Source: Paracoccaceae bacterium
GTDB lineage: Bacteria > Pseudomonadota > Alphaproteobacteria > Rhodobacterales > Rhodobacteraceae
Direction: 5' to 3'
DNA: 5,683 nucleotides
Assembly: GCA_027030435.1 (NCBI GenBank)
Contig: JALVEX010000024.1
Location: 1-5,683 of the forward strand
Of this stretch, positions 1 through 5,625 are shown in pieces. The position numbers were made by a program, and so were the translations under genes. The number at the start of each line of letters is the position of its first letter. Position 1 is the first letter of the stretch. Under the pieces are notes generated by a model, which saw only the letters and a list, made by a program, of their open reading frames with translations, had not been told where the DNA came from and made no database searches.

Positions 1-610
1 TGCCCCTGAGGGCGATCCCCTGCCCCAGGCCGCAGAGCGCGCGCATCAGGGGCTCCCAGATCAGCGGCGAATCCTCGTCGCACCACAGGGTGAGCCCCGC
101 GCCGGGGGCGGCCTCGCGGATGCGGCGCACCACGTCAAGCCAGCTGATGTCCAGCGGATCGGTGCCGCGCAGGAGACCGGTTGCGCCGATTTCGGGCATG
201 CGGGCGAGAAGTGCAGGCAGGAGATCGGCCGGATTTCTGAGCGCGAGGAAGAATTCGATCTCCGCGCCCTGGAACAATCGCTCAAGCCCCATGATCCTTT
301 CGCTCAGGGGCGCGTAGAGAATGCGATCCTCGAGGATCTGCCCGGGCGGGCAGATAAAATCCTCGTGCGAGAGAATGAGGCGGCGCGCACCCGGCTCATC
401 GCTGATGGTGTCGATCAGGGTTTCGCTGTCGGCCGGGGCTTCGGGCGCCTCTTCAAGCCGCCGCAGAAGATCGAGCAGGATCCGCCGGTAGCGCCCCGGC
501 CCGGGCAGCGAAACCCCTTCGGCCGCGAGGATGCCCTTGTTGCGAAACAGGCTCTTGAGAAGCGCGCCCGAGGCGGTTGCATGCGCGCCGAGATGTATGG
601 CCACCTGCAT
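1..610 (-). CDS. Hypothetical protein with sulfotransferase-like motifs (C-terminus off the left edge)
   Basis: An open frame on the minus strand starts at ATG 610-608 and gives 203 uninterrupted codons before leaving the window, so the C-terminus is missing. A GGAGGA ribosome binding site at 616-621 precedes the start with good spacing, which fixes this start. The N-terminus (about residues 3-35, beginning VAIHLGAH and ending in LLKSLFRNKGILAAEGV) follows the layout of the PAPS-binding strand-loop-helix of bacterial sulfotransferases. The usual Lys-Thr-Gly loop is replaced by AHATASG, with no lysine. A second segment, EIEFFLALRNPADLL at about 118-131, resembles the strand and Arg of the 3'-phosphate motif. 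Further along is a Trp/Cys/Asp-rich stretch (LTLWCDEDSPLIW, 173-185). I recall similar uncharacterised proteins in Rhodobacteraceae, but this is from memory. The fold assignment is inference, and loss of the loop lysine argues against ordinary sulfotransferase activity. No function is assigned. The gene is divergent from the iron permease gene. Confidence 0.8.
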   Translation of the reverse strand, partial: MQVAIHLGAHATASGALLKSLFRNKGILAAEGVSLPGPGRYRRILLDLLRRLEEAPEAPADSETLIDTISDEPGARRLILSHEDFICPPGQILEDRILYAPLSERIMGLERLFQGAEIEFFLALRNPADLLPALLARMPEIGATGLLRGTDPLDISWLDVVRRIREAAPGAGLTLWCDEDSPLIWEPLMRALCGLGQGIALRG

Positions 611-615
611 CCGCT

Positions 616-621
616 TCCTCC
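616..621 (-). promoter_or_regulatory. Ribosome binding site of the left-edge hypothetical gene
   Basis: Read on the minus strand this is GGAGGA, six bases before ATG 610-608. It is a near-perfect anti-16S match and decides the start of the partial gene. Confidence 0.75.
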
Positions 622-659
622 CGCCTTCCGCCTGCCCTGCAACCTTACCGCCTCGAAAC

Positions 660-685
660 CCGGCCCGACCCCTGGCCGGGGCCGG
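660..685. repeat. GC-rich inverted repeat in the divergent intergenic region
   Basis: CCGGCCC at 660-666 pairs with GGGCCGG at 679-685 around a 12-base loop. A competing smaller hairpin, CCCC 669-672 with GGGG 678-681, lies inside. There is no T-run on either side, and both flanking genes point away, so a terminator role is unlikely. It could be a leader structure of the minus-strand gene, or simply a product of high GC content. Confidence 0.4.
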
Positions 686-696
686 AGCGGGCGTTC

Positions 697-726
697 TTTA
701 CAGTGATAGCGCTTTCGGGTAGCGAT
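697..726 (+). promoter_or_regulatory. Weak candidate promoter for the ferric-iron permease gene
   Basis: TTTACA at 697-702 matches five of six bases of the sigma-70 -35 consensus. Seventeen bases later TAGCGA (720-725) is only a poor -10 match. Transcription would begin at or just before the ATG at 732, giving a leaderless or nearly leaderless message. That fits the lack of a clear Shine-Dalgarno sequence before 732. I see no Fur, Irr or RirA-like palindrome here. Low confidence. Confidence 0.25.
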
Positions 727-731
727 CCGCA

Positions 732-2435
732 ATGACCACGCAAAACGCTCAGGAAATGGCCTCGCCAGACGCCCGCAAGCGCCACGCCCCCCCGCGCCAT
801 GCTCCCGGCATCCTGCGTCGCGGCCGGGCTTCGCCCTGGTCGCTCGCCGCCCTCCTGATCGCCGCCCTGGTGCTGCTGCCGATCCTCTCCGTGATCTGGA
901 TCGCCTTCAACCCGAGCGAAAACATCTGGCCCCACCTCCTCGCCACCACCCTGCCCCGCTACCTGGCCAACACCCTGATCCTGATGGCCGGCGTCGGGGT
1001 GCTGACGGGGATGGTGGGCACGGGCGCGGCCTGGCTGATCACCATGTATCGCTTCCCCGGCGCGCGCCATCTGGCCTGGATGCTGCTGCTGCCGCTCGCG
1101 ATCCCCGCCTATGTGGGCGCCTATGCGCTGGTGGATTTCCTTGAATACGCCGGCCCGGTGCAGAGCGAATTGCGCGCCCTCTTCGGCTGGCAGAGCGCGC
1201 GCGATTACTGGTTTCCCGAGATCCGTTCGCGCACGGCGGCGGTGATCGTGCTGAGCGCGGCGCTCTATCCTTACGTCTATCTCCTCGCGCGCACCGCCTT
1301 CTGCGAGCAATCGGGCAATACCTACGAGGCGGCGCGCGCGCTTGGCGCCGGGCCCTGGGGGCGCTTCCTGCGCCTCGGCCTGCCGCTGGCGCGCCCCGCC
1401 ATCGCCGCCGGCATCGCCATCGCCATGATGGAGACGGTCTCCGATTTCGGCACCGTGGACTACTTCGCCGTCCAGACCCTGACCACCGGCATCTTCACCA
1501 CCTGGCTCGAGAGCAACAACGCCGGCGGCGCGGCGCAGATCGCGGGCGTGGTGCTGCTTCTGGTGCTGGTGCTGGTGGGGATCGAGCGAGGCTCGCGGCG
1601 CAATCGCAGGTTTCACAACGCCGCGCGCGATCCGCGCCCGGTGCGCGCCGTCACCCTCACGGGCTGGCGGGGCTGGCTGGCGGCGGCGCTCTGCCTCTTC
1701 CCCTTCCTGATCGGCTTTGCGCTCCCGGGCGGCGTGATCCTCTCGCATGCGCTGGAAAATGCCGGGCGCTGGCGCGATCCCGGCCTGATCCGAGCGCTTC
1801 TCAATACGATCTGGGTCGGTGGATGGGCGGCGGTGCTGACGATGCTGGCGGCGCTGGTGCTCGTCTATGGGGTGCGCCTCAGCCGCGCCCGCCTGCCCCG
1901 CCTGCTCCTGCCGCTCACCACGTTGGGCTACGCGGCCCCCGGCGCCGTGCTCGCGGTGGGCGTGCTGATCCCGCTCGCCGCGCTCGACAACCGCCTCGCC
2001 GATCTCGTGCTCATGCTGACGGGCAGCGATCCGGGCCTCCTCCTCACCGGCACCACCTTCGCCATCATCTACGCCTATTTCGTGCGCTTCTTCGCCATCG
2101 CCCAGGGCGCGACGGACGCCGCCATGGCGCGCATCCCGCCCAGCCTGCCGATGGCGGCGCGCTCGCTCGGGCGCACGTCGGGCCAGACCCTGCGCGAGAT
2201 CCACCTGCCGCTGATCCGCGGCTCGGTGCTGACGGGGCTTCTGCTGGTGTTCGTCGATTGCGTGAAGGAGCTGCCGGCCACGCTGCTGCTGCGCCCCTTC
2301 AATTTCAACACGCTGGCGACGCGGGTCTATGATTCCGCCTCGCTCGAGAACATCGGCGAGGCCGCCCCGGCGGCGGTGCTGGTGATCCTCGTGGGGCTCG
2401 GCGCGGTGATCCTGCTGATGCGCCGGCAGAAGTGA
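732..2435 (+). CDS. fbpB: Ferric-iron ABC transporter permease, fused two-domain FbpB type
   Basis: This 567-residue inner-membrane protein is the channel subunit of a binding-protein-dependent Fe(III) importer (FbpABC/SfuABC/HitABC class), moving periplasmic ferric iron with energy from a separate ATPase. It is a tandem fusion of two permease domains, with about 12 hydrophobic segments: roughly 36-58, 80-104, 114-136, 168-187, 221-236, 266-285, then 313-336, 357-380, 390-416, 438-457, 497-516 and 544-563. Each half carries an EAA loop that docks on the ATPase: EAARALGAG...LPLARP (199-222) and MAARSLGRT...IHLPLIRG (475-497). Two stretches are characteristic of the iron branch rather than thiamine or phosphonate permeases: ETVSDFGTVDYFAVQT (234-249) and VKELPATLLLRPFNFNTLAT (511-530). 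The length is normal for the family. No strong Shine-Dalgarno precedes ATG 732; a second in-frame ATG at 756 has AGGA only a few bases upstream and would remove only eight residues. Neither the binding protein nor the ATPase is adjacent, so they must be encoded elsewhere. Confidence 0.93.
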   Translation: MTTQNAQEMASPDARKRHAPPRHAPGILRRGRASPWSLAALLIAALVLLPILSVIWIAFNPSENIWPHLLATTLPRYLANTLILMAGVGVLTGMVGTGAAWLITMYRFPGARHLAWMLLLPLAIPAYVGAYALVDFLEYAGPVQSELRALFGWQSARDYWFPEIRSRTAAVIVLSAALYPYVYLLARTAFCEQSGNTYEAARALGAGPWGRFLRLGLPLARPAIAAGIAIAMMETVSDFGTVDYFAVQTLTTGIFTTWLESNNAGGAAQIAGVVLLLVLVLVGIERGSRRNRRFHNAARDPRPVRAVTLTGWRGWLAAALCLFPFLIGFALPGGVILSHALENAGRWRDPGLIRALLNTIWVGGWAAVLTMLAALVLVYGVRLSRARLPRLLLPLTTLGYAAPGAVLAVGVLIPLAALDNRLADLVLMLTGSDPGLLLTGTTFAIIYAYFVRFFAIAQGATDAAMARIPPSLPMAARSLGRTSGQTLREIHLPLIRGSVLTGLLLVFVDCVKELPATLLLRPFNFNTLATRVYDSASLENIGEAAPAAVLVILVGLGAVILLMRRQK

Positions 2436-2458
2436 AAGCGCGCATGAAAGCGGTGAAT

Positions 2459-2476
2459 TTTGCCGCGCCCGGCAAA
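2459..2476. repeat. Inverted repeat after the permease gene, possible terminator stem
   Basis: TTTGCCG (2459-2465) and CGGCAAA (2470-2476) form a perfect 7-bp stem with a 4-base loop, 23 bases beyond the permease stop. No T-run follows on the plus strand, so it is not a classical intrinsic terminator. Its position between the permease gene and the tRNA promoter still suits transcription termination or 3'-end protection. A second small hairpin, GGGG-CTTG-CCCC, follows at 2481-2492 and overlaps the putative tRNA -35 element. Confidence 0.4.
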
Positions 2477-2485
2477 CCAAGGGGC

Positions 2486-2513
2486 TTGCCCCATACGCCC
2501 CAAAGCCTTAAAT
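2486..2513 (+). promoter_or_regulatory. Candidate promoter of the tRNA-Thr gene
   Basis: TTGCCC at 2486-2491, preceded by C as is common in alphaproteobacterial -35 boxes, and TTAAAT at 2508-2513 are separated by 16 bases. Each matches four of six sigma-70 consensus bases. The -10 element is an AT-rich island in GC-rich surroundings. It ends 11 bases before the first tRNA base, so transcription would begin about 4-6 bases upstream of the mature 5' end. Confidence 0.5.
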
Positions 2514-2524
2514 CACCCCGGAGT

Positions 2525-2600
2525 GCCCCTATAGCTCAGCTGGTAGAGCAACTGATTTGTAATCAGTAGGTCCGCGGTTCGAGTCCGTGTGGGGGCACCA
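2525..2600 (+). tRNA. tRNA-Thr (anticodon UGU)
   Basis: This 76-base tRNA folds completely. The acceptor stem GCCCCTA pairs with TGGGGGC (one G-U), with discriminator A and encoded CCA. The D arm is GCTC/GAGC. The anticodon stem ACTGA/TCAGT closes the seven-base loop TTTGTAA, giving anticodon TGT, which reads ACA threonine codons. The variable region is AGGTC, and the T arm CGCGG/CCGTG (one G-U) carries TTCGAGT. All expected invariant bases are present, so the gene appears functional. It stands alone between two protein genes. tRNA 3' ends often serve as integration sites, but no integrase or duplicated 3' end is visible here. Confidence 0.98.
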
Positions 2601-2620
2601 TTCATCCCTTGCAACCCCTT

Positions 2621-2644
2621 GCAGCGATGCCGCTTTCGCGCTGC
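2621..2644. repeat. Short inverted repeat downstream of the tRNA
   Basis: GCAGCG (2621-2626) and CGCTGC (2639-2644) could pair across 12 bases, 20 bases after the tRNA. It could be a weak stem for ending tRNA transcription, but no T-run follows. The nearby CCTTGCA duplication (2607-2613 and 2617-2623) is probably chance. Confidence 0.25.
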
Positions 2645-2691
2645 GCTGCGCCATCCCTTTCGCTCCTCCTCCCGCCACGGCGAGGCGAGGT

Positions 2692-2716
2692 TTACCTAGG
2701 GTAAGGTTTCCCTTAC
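2692..2716. repeat. Two overlapping inverted repeats, possible operator upstream of the SH3-domain gene
   Basis: TTACC (2692-2696) is inverted as GGTAA (2700-2704) around three bases. GTAAGG (2701-2706) is in turn inverted as CCTTAC (2711-2716) around TTTC. The middle GTAA is shared, giving three related half-sites in 25 bases. They end just upstream of the candidate -35 element of the next gene, which suits a regulator binding site. I cannot name the regulator. Confidence 0.45.
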
Positions 2717-2717
2717 T

Positions 2718-2745
2718 TGCGTGGAAAAATGGCGAAAAATATTCT
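2718..2745 (+). promoter_or_regulatory. Candidate promoter of the SH3-domain protein gene
   Basis: TTGCGT (2718-2723) and TATTCT (2740-2745) are separated by 16 bases, inside the most AT-rich stretch of the window (about 2721-2750). Overlapping the -10 are inverted repeats GAAAAA (2734-2739)/TTTTTC (2745-2750) and GGAAAAA (2723-2729)/TTTTTCC (2745-2751). Predicted transcription start is near 2752, about 32 bases before the ATG. Confidence 0.35.
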
Positions 2746-2773
2746 TTTTCCCGAGGAACGACGACGATCCGAT

Positions 2774-2780
2774 GGAGGAG
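2774..2780 (+). promoter_or_regulatory. Ribosome binding site that sets the SH3-protein start
   Basis: GGAGGAG lies three bases before ATG 2784 (five from the GGAGG core). It selects 2784 over two in-frame upstream candidates, GTG 2721 and ATG 2772, which have no suitable ribosome binding site. The 2784 start is also the one that gives a clean signal peptide. Confidence 0.8.
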
Positions 2781-2783
2781 AAA

Positions 2784-3572
2784 ATGAAATTTTCCGATTG
2801 CATTTCCATGGTTGTGGCCGCTTCCGTGGCCCTTTCGGGCATGAGCACGGCCGTGCAGGCGCTGGAGGCGGCGGCGATTACGGATGTGAATGTCCGCTCC
2901 GGCCCCGGTGTGCGCTTCGGCAAGGTGGATGTGCTGCGCGAGGGCGAGGTTGTCGATATTACCGAATGCCAGGGCAACTGGTGCTATGTGATCAAGCCCG
3001 GGCCGGACGGCTGGGTGAGCGGGCGCTATCTACAGGCCCTCGAGGGGGTGGAAGACGCGGCCGGCCCCGATGAGGGCAGCGCCTCTGAGGGCGCGCGCCG
3101 CTCGGGCGGGGGCGATGCGGCGGCGGCCGCGATCCTCGGCGCCATCGTGGGCGGCGTGCTGGCCGATCGTGCCGCCAAGCGCCGGGCCGAGCGCGAGGCG
3201 GCGGAGCGGGAAGCGGCAGAACCCGCGCCATCGGTGACAGCGGAACCGGCGCCCGAGCGTGCCGTGATCACGGCGGAACCGGCGCCCTCCCTCCCCTACG
3301 GCCCCGACACCTGCAAGAACGGCTATGTGTGGCGCGAGGCGAGCCCGGAGGATCATGTCTGCGTGCGCCCGGAGCGCCGGGCCCTTGCACAGCGCGAGAA
3401 CGCACGCGCCAATCTCCACCGCATCAGGCTCCTTGGCACCTATCGCTGCAAGCCCGGCTATGTGAAGCGCGAGGCCTTTCCGGGCGACAAGGTCTGCGTG
3501 ACGCCGGAGCGCCGCCGTCAGGTGGCGCAGGAGAACCGCGAAGGGCCGCGCCACCGCGTGCTTTCGGACTGA
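2784..3572 (+). CDS. Exported SH3-domain protein with Gly/Ala-rich hydrophobic stretch and two paired-cysteine repeats
   Basis: The 262-residue product begins with a signal peptide (1-26, likely cut after AVQA), so it should be exported to the periplasm or envelope. Residues 32-85 form a bacterial SH3 domain (SH3_3 type): ITDVNVRSGPG, a V-D-V turn, GNWCYV, then GWVSGRYL. Such domains often bind peptidoglycan or proteins. Next comes an acidic Gly/Ser linker (89-110), a Gly/Ala hydrophobic stretch AAAAILGAIVGGVLA (113-127) that may be a glycine-zipper-like membrane segment, a charged RAEREAAEREAAE helix (134-146) and three EPAP repeats (146-168). The C-terminus has two copies of a 30-residue motif, C-x2-GYV-x-REA-x-P-x-D-x-VCV-x-PE-RR...EN, at 177-206 and 222-251, exactly 45 residues apart and identical at 19 of 30 positions. 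Similar single motifs occur in other bacterial exported proteins, by recollection. Function is unknown; envelope maintenance is only a guess. The gene is monocistronic as seen, and convergent with the exporter gene. Confidence 0.88.
   Translation: MKFSDCISMVVAASVALSGMSTAVQALEAAAITDVNVRSGPGVRFGKVDVLREGEVVDITECQGNWCYVIKPGPDGWVSGRYLQALEGVEDAAGPDEGSASEGARRSGGGDAAAAAILGAIVGGVLADRAAKRRAEREAAEREAAEPAPSVTAEPAPERAVITAEPAPSLPYGPDTCKNGYVWREASPEDHVCVRPERRALAQRENARANLHRIRLLGTYRCKPGYVKREAFPGDKVCVTPERRRQVAQENREGPRHRVLSD
3312..3536 (+). repeat. Internal tandem coding repeat (paired-cysteine motif, two copies)
   Basis: The two 90-base units are 3312-3401 and 3447-3536, offset by 135 bases. Each encodes two cysteines separated by 15 residues (177/193 and 222/238) and ends in a charged helix-like stretch. 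Conservation is clearer in protein than in DNA, which suggests an old duplication kept by selection. In an exported protein the cysteines could form disulphides, but this is inference. Confidence 0.75.
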
Positions 3573-3575
3573 TCC

Positions 3576-3599
3576 GCGGCATCTTGCCGCCTTGAGGCG
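3576..3599. repeat. Small hairpins just after the SH3-protein stop
   Basis: GCGGC (3576-3580) pairs with GCCGC (3586-3590) around ATCTT. An alternative hairpin, CGCC-TTGA-GGCG, occupies 3588-3599. They lie immediately beyond the stop at 3570-3572 and may contribute to termination, although no T-run follows. Confidence 0.35.
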
Positions 3600-3618
3600 A
3601 AAGAGGCTCTCGGGAGGC

Positions 3619-3647
3619 AGCGGCGCCGGGCACATGGCGGCGCCGTT
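3619..3647. terminator. Candidate bidirectional terminator between convergent genes
   Basis: The 8-base palindrome CGGCGCCG occurs at 3621-3628 and again at 3638-3645. Because the word is self-complementary, the copies can pair as an 8-bp stem with a 9-base loop, extended by a G-T and an A-T pair at its base. The element lies 47 bases after the SH3-protein stop and seven bases beyond the exporter stop, where a shared terminator is expected. It lacks a proper T-tract in both directions. Confidence 0.45.
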
Positions 3648-3653
3648 CCGGCC

Positions 3654-5534
3654 TCAGGCGCCCGGCCCGGCGTCCGGATCGGTGGCGGGCTCCGCGCCGC
3701 CCGCCCGCCGGCCCCGGCGCGCCTCCTCGGCCTGCTGGCGCTGCCACATGGCGCTGTAGCGCCCGCCCTTCGCCAGCAGCGCCGCGTGCGTGCCCCGCTC
3801 CACCACCCTGCCCTTTTCGAGAACGATGATCTCGTCGGCGTCCACGATGGTTGAAAGGCGGTGGGCGATGGTGAGCACGGTGCGCCCCTCGCCAAGGCGG
3901 CGCAGGGAGTCCTGGATGCCGCGCTCGGTTTCGGAATCGAGCGCCGAGGTGGCTTCGTCCAGCAGCAGGATCGGCGGGTTCTTCAGCAGCGTGCGCGCGA
4001 TCCCCACCCGCTGCTTCTCGCCGCCAGAGAGCTTCAGCCCCCGCTCGCCCACCTGGGTTGCGTAGCCATCGGGCAGCGAGAGGATGAAATCGTGGATCTG
4101 CGCCGCCTTCGCCGCCGCCTCCACCTCCTCGCGGCTGGCCTCGGGGCGGCCGTAGGCGATGTTGTAATAGATGGTGTCGTTGAACAGCACCGTATCCTGG
4201 GGCACGATGCCGATGGCGCGGTGCAGGCTCGCTTGCGTCACGTCGCGGATATCCTGGCCGTCGATCCTTATCGCCCCGCCGGTGACATCGTAGAAGCGGA
4301 ACAGGAGCCGCCCGATGGTGGATTTGCCGCTGCCCGAGGGGCCGACGATCGCCAGCGATCCCCCGCCGGGCACATCGAAGCTCACCCCCTTCAGGATCTC
4401 GCGCTCGGGATCGTAGCCGAAATGCACGTCATCGAAGGTGACTCGCCCCTCGCGCACCTTGAGCGGCTTCGCGCCGGGCCTGTCCGTCACCTCGGGGGGC
4501 TGTTCGAGCAGCTCGAACATGTCGGACATGTCCACCAGCGCCTGGCGGATCTCGCGATAGACGGTGCCGAGGAAATTGAGCGGCATGGTGATCTGGATCA
4601 TGTAGGCATTGACCATCACGAAATCGCCCACCGTGAGCCTGCCCTTCTCCACCTCGACGGCGGCGAGCACCATCACCGCCACCAGCCCCAGGGTGATGAT
4701 GAGGGCCTGGCCGAAATTGAGAAGGGCGAGGGAGTAGGATGTCTTGAGGGCGGCGCGCTCGTAGCCGGCCATGGCGCCGTCATAGCGCGCGGCCTCGCGC
4801 TCCTCGGCGGCGAAATACTTGACGGTTTCGAAATTCAGCAGGCTGTCGATCGCCTTCTGATTGGCGTCCGCATCCTGATCGTTCATCTCCTTGCGGATCT
4901 TCACCCGCCATTCGGTGACCTTCATGGTGAACCACACATAGGCGGTGATGGTGACGACCACCACCAGGAGATAGGGCAGGCCGAACAGCGAATAGAAGAT
5001 CGCCGCCACCATCAGAAGCTCGAGGATCAGCGGGCCGAGGCTGAAGAGCATGAAGCGCAGCAGGAATTCCACCCCCTTCACGCCGCGCTCGATCACCCGG
5101 CTGAGGCCGCCCGTCTTGCGGGTGATGTGGTAGCGCAGGCTGAGGCGGTGGATGTGGCGGAAGGTTTCGAGCGCCAGCTGGCGCAGGGCGCGCTGGGCGA
5201 CGCGGGCGAAAACCGCATCGCGCAATTGCTGGAAACCGGCGGCCATCAGCCGCGCCATGCCGTAGGCCACCGTCAGTCCCACCGCGCCCGCGCCCATGGC
5301 CCAGCCCGCCGATGGCGCATCGCCCGCAAGCGCATTCACCGCCGCGCGGTAGAAGAAGGGGGTGAGAACCGTCACCACCTTGGCGGCAAACAGCAGCACC
5401 AGCGCCAGCACCACGCGGCGGCGGATCCAGGGCTGATCCTTCGGCCAGAGATAGGGCACCATGCGCCGGAGCGTGCGCAGGCTGCGGCGGCGGTCCTCTG
5501 CGGTGAATTCGGCCTTGGTGATGGTGGTGCGCAT
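3654..5534 (-). CDS. Atm1/HMT1-type ABC exporter (fused membrane and ATPase domains)
   Basis: From ATG 5534-5532 the product is 626 residues, normal for an ABCB half-transporter acting as an inner-membrane homodimer. Six membrane segments lie at roughly 40-62, 78-98, 159-180, 186-204, 268-292 and 302-323. The ATPase domain is intact: A-loop Tyr374, Walker A GPSGSGKST (398-406), Q-loop Gln446, x-loop VGERG (495-499), signature LSGGEKQR (502-509), Walker B ILLLDE with Glu527, D-loop SALD (530-533) and H-loop His558. Family-specific signs are YHITRKTGGLSRVIERGVKG (135-154), with the arginine pair known from Atm1 structures to contact glutathione, plus DANQKAIDSLLNFETVKYF and LNFGQ in the fifth segment. 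Relatives export glutathione-linked sulfur or iron species (Atm1/ABCB7) or metal-glutathione conjugates (bacterial Atm1, HMT1). The start was chosen for AAGGAG at 5542-5547; the in-frame ATGs at 5585 and 5576 lack such a site. The C-terminus is a disordered Arg/Gly/Pro tail. The divergent ArsR gene and the palindrome between them suggest metal-responsive control. The substrate is not decided by sequence. Confidence 0.93.
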   Translation of the reverse strand: MRTTITKAEFTAEDRRRSLRTLRRMVPYLWPKDQPWIRRRVVLALVLLFAAKVVTVLTPFFYRAAVNALAGDAPSAGWAMGAGAVGLTVAYGMARLMAAGFQQLRDAVFARVAQRALRQLALETFRHIHRLSLRYHITRKTGGLSRVIERGVKGVEFLLRFMLFSLGPLILELLMVAAIFYSLFGLPYLLVVVVTITAYVWFTMKVTEWRVKIRKEMNDQDADANQKAIDSLLNFETVKYFAAEEREAARYDGAMAGYERAALKTSYSLALLNFGQALIITLGLVAVMVLAAVEVEKGRLTVGDFVMVNAYMIQITMPLNFLGTVYREIRQALVDMSDMFELLEQPPEVTDRPGAKPLKVREGRVTFDDVHFGYDPEREILKGVSFDVPGGGSLAIVGPSGSGKSTIGRLLFRFYDVTGGAIRIDGQDIRDVTQASLHRAIGIVPQDTVLFNDTIYYNIAYGRPEASREEVEAAAKAAQIHDFILSLPDGYATQVGERGLKLSGGEKQRVGIARTLLKNPPILLLDEATSALDSETERGIQDSLRRLGEGRTVLTIAHRLSTIVDADEIIVLEKGRVVERGTHAALLAKGGRYSAMWQRQQAEEARRGRRAGGAEPATDPDAGPGA

Positions 5535-5541
5535 CAAAGCA

Positions 5542-5547
5542 CTCCTT
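5542..5547 (-). promoter_or_regulatory. Ribosome binding site that sets the Atm1-type exporter start
   Basis: Read on the minus strand this is AAGGAG, seven bases before ATG 5534-5532. The longer frame beginning at 5585 would add 17 Arg-rich residues but has no comparable site, so the shorter start is preferred. Confidence 0.75.
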
Positions 5548-5599
5548 CGCGCCCGACCCCGCGCCCTTGCGATCATGGGGGGCATGGGGTAGGTTTCAT

Positions 5600-5615
5600 T
5601 TCAAGAACTCTTGAA
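5600..5615. promoter_or_regulatory. Perfect palindrome, candidate ArsR-family operator
   Basis: TTCAAGA-AC-TCTTGAA is a perfect inverted repeat with 7-base arms and a 2-base centre, ending 10 bases before the ArsR ATG and 65 bases before the exporter ATG. It is AT-rich in GC-rich surroundings. Imperfect TTCAA...TTGAA palindromes are the usual target style of ArsR/SmtB repressors, and autoregulation from such a site is typical. It is well placed to block transcription in both directions. A weak plus-strand promoter (TTGCGA 5567-5572, 17 bases, TAGGTT 5590-5595) would start transcription inside it. Confidence 0.65.
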
Positions 5616-5625
5616 TAGTGGAGCC

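Noticed and set aside
645..2480. A 611-codon open frame on the minus strand
   Set aside because: It lies entirely antisense to the well-supported permease gene. Its product is rich in Arg, His, Gln and Gly with no recognisable domain or membrane segment, as expected for the shadow frame of a GC-rich gene.
2607..2623. CCTTGCA direct repeat
   Set aside because: It is only seven bases in two adjacent copies, with no associated structure, so chance is sufficient.
2525..2700. tRNA 3' end as the attachment site of an integrated element
   Set aside because: There is no integrase, no repeated tRNA 3' segment downstream and no composition change extending into the next gene; only a short AT-rich promoter-like patch is seen.
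2721..2783. A longer N-terminus for the SH3 protein from GTG 2721 or ATG 2772
   Set aside because: Neither has a suitable ribosome binding site, the GTG start overlaps the putative promoter, and the extension would put charged residues in front of an otherwise normal signal peptide. GGAGGAG before 2784 is decisive.
3030..3635. A 201-codon minus-strand open frame over the SH3 gene
   Set aside because: It is antisense to a gene with a signal peptide, SH3 domain and conserved repeat. It has no independent domain, and its apparent repeats mirror the coding repeat on the other strand.
5535..5585. A longer N-terminus for the exporter from ATG 5585 or 5576
   Set aside because: No ribosome binding site precedes either codon. 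The extra residues are Arg-rich and not needed by the family, and AAGGAG marks the start at 5534.
3861..5618. A 585-codon open frame on the plus strand
   Set aside because: It is antisense to the Atm1-type exporter, whose ABC motifs are all intact. The product is His/Gln/Asp-rich low-complexity sequence with no domain, a typical third-position GC shadow.
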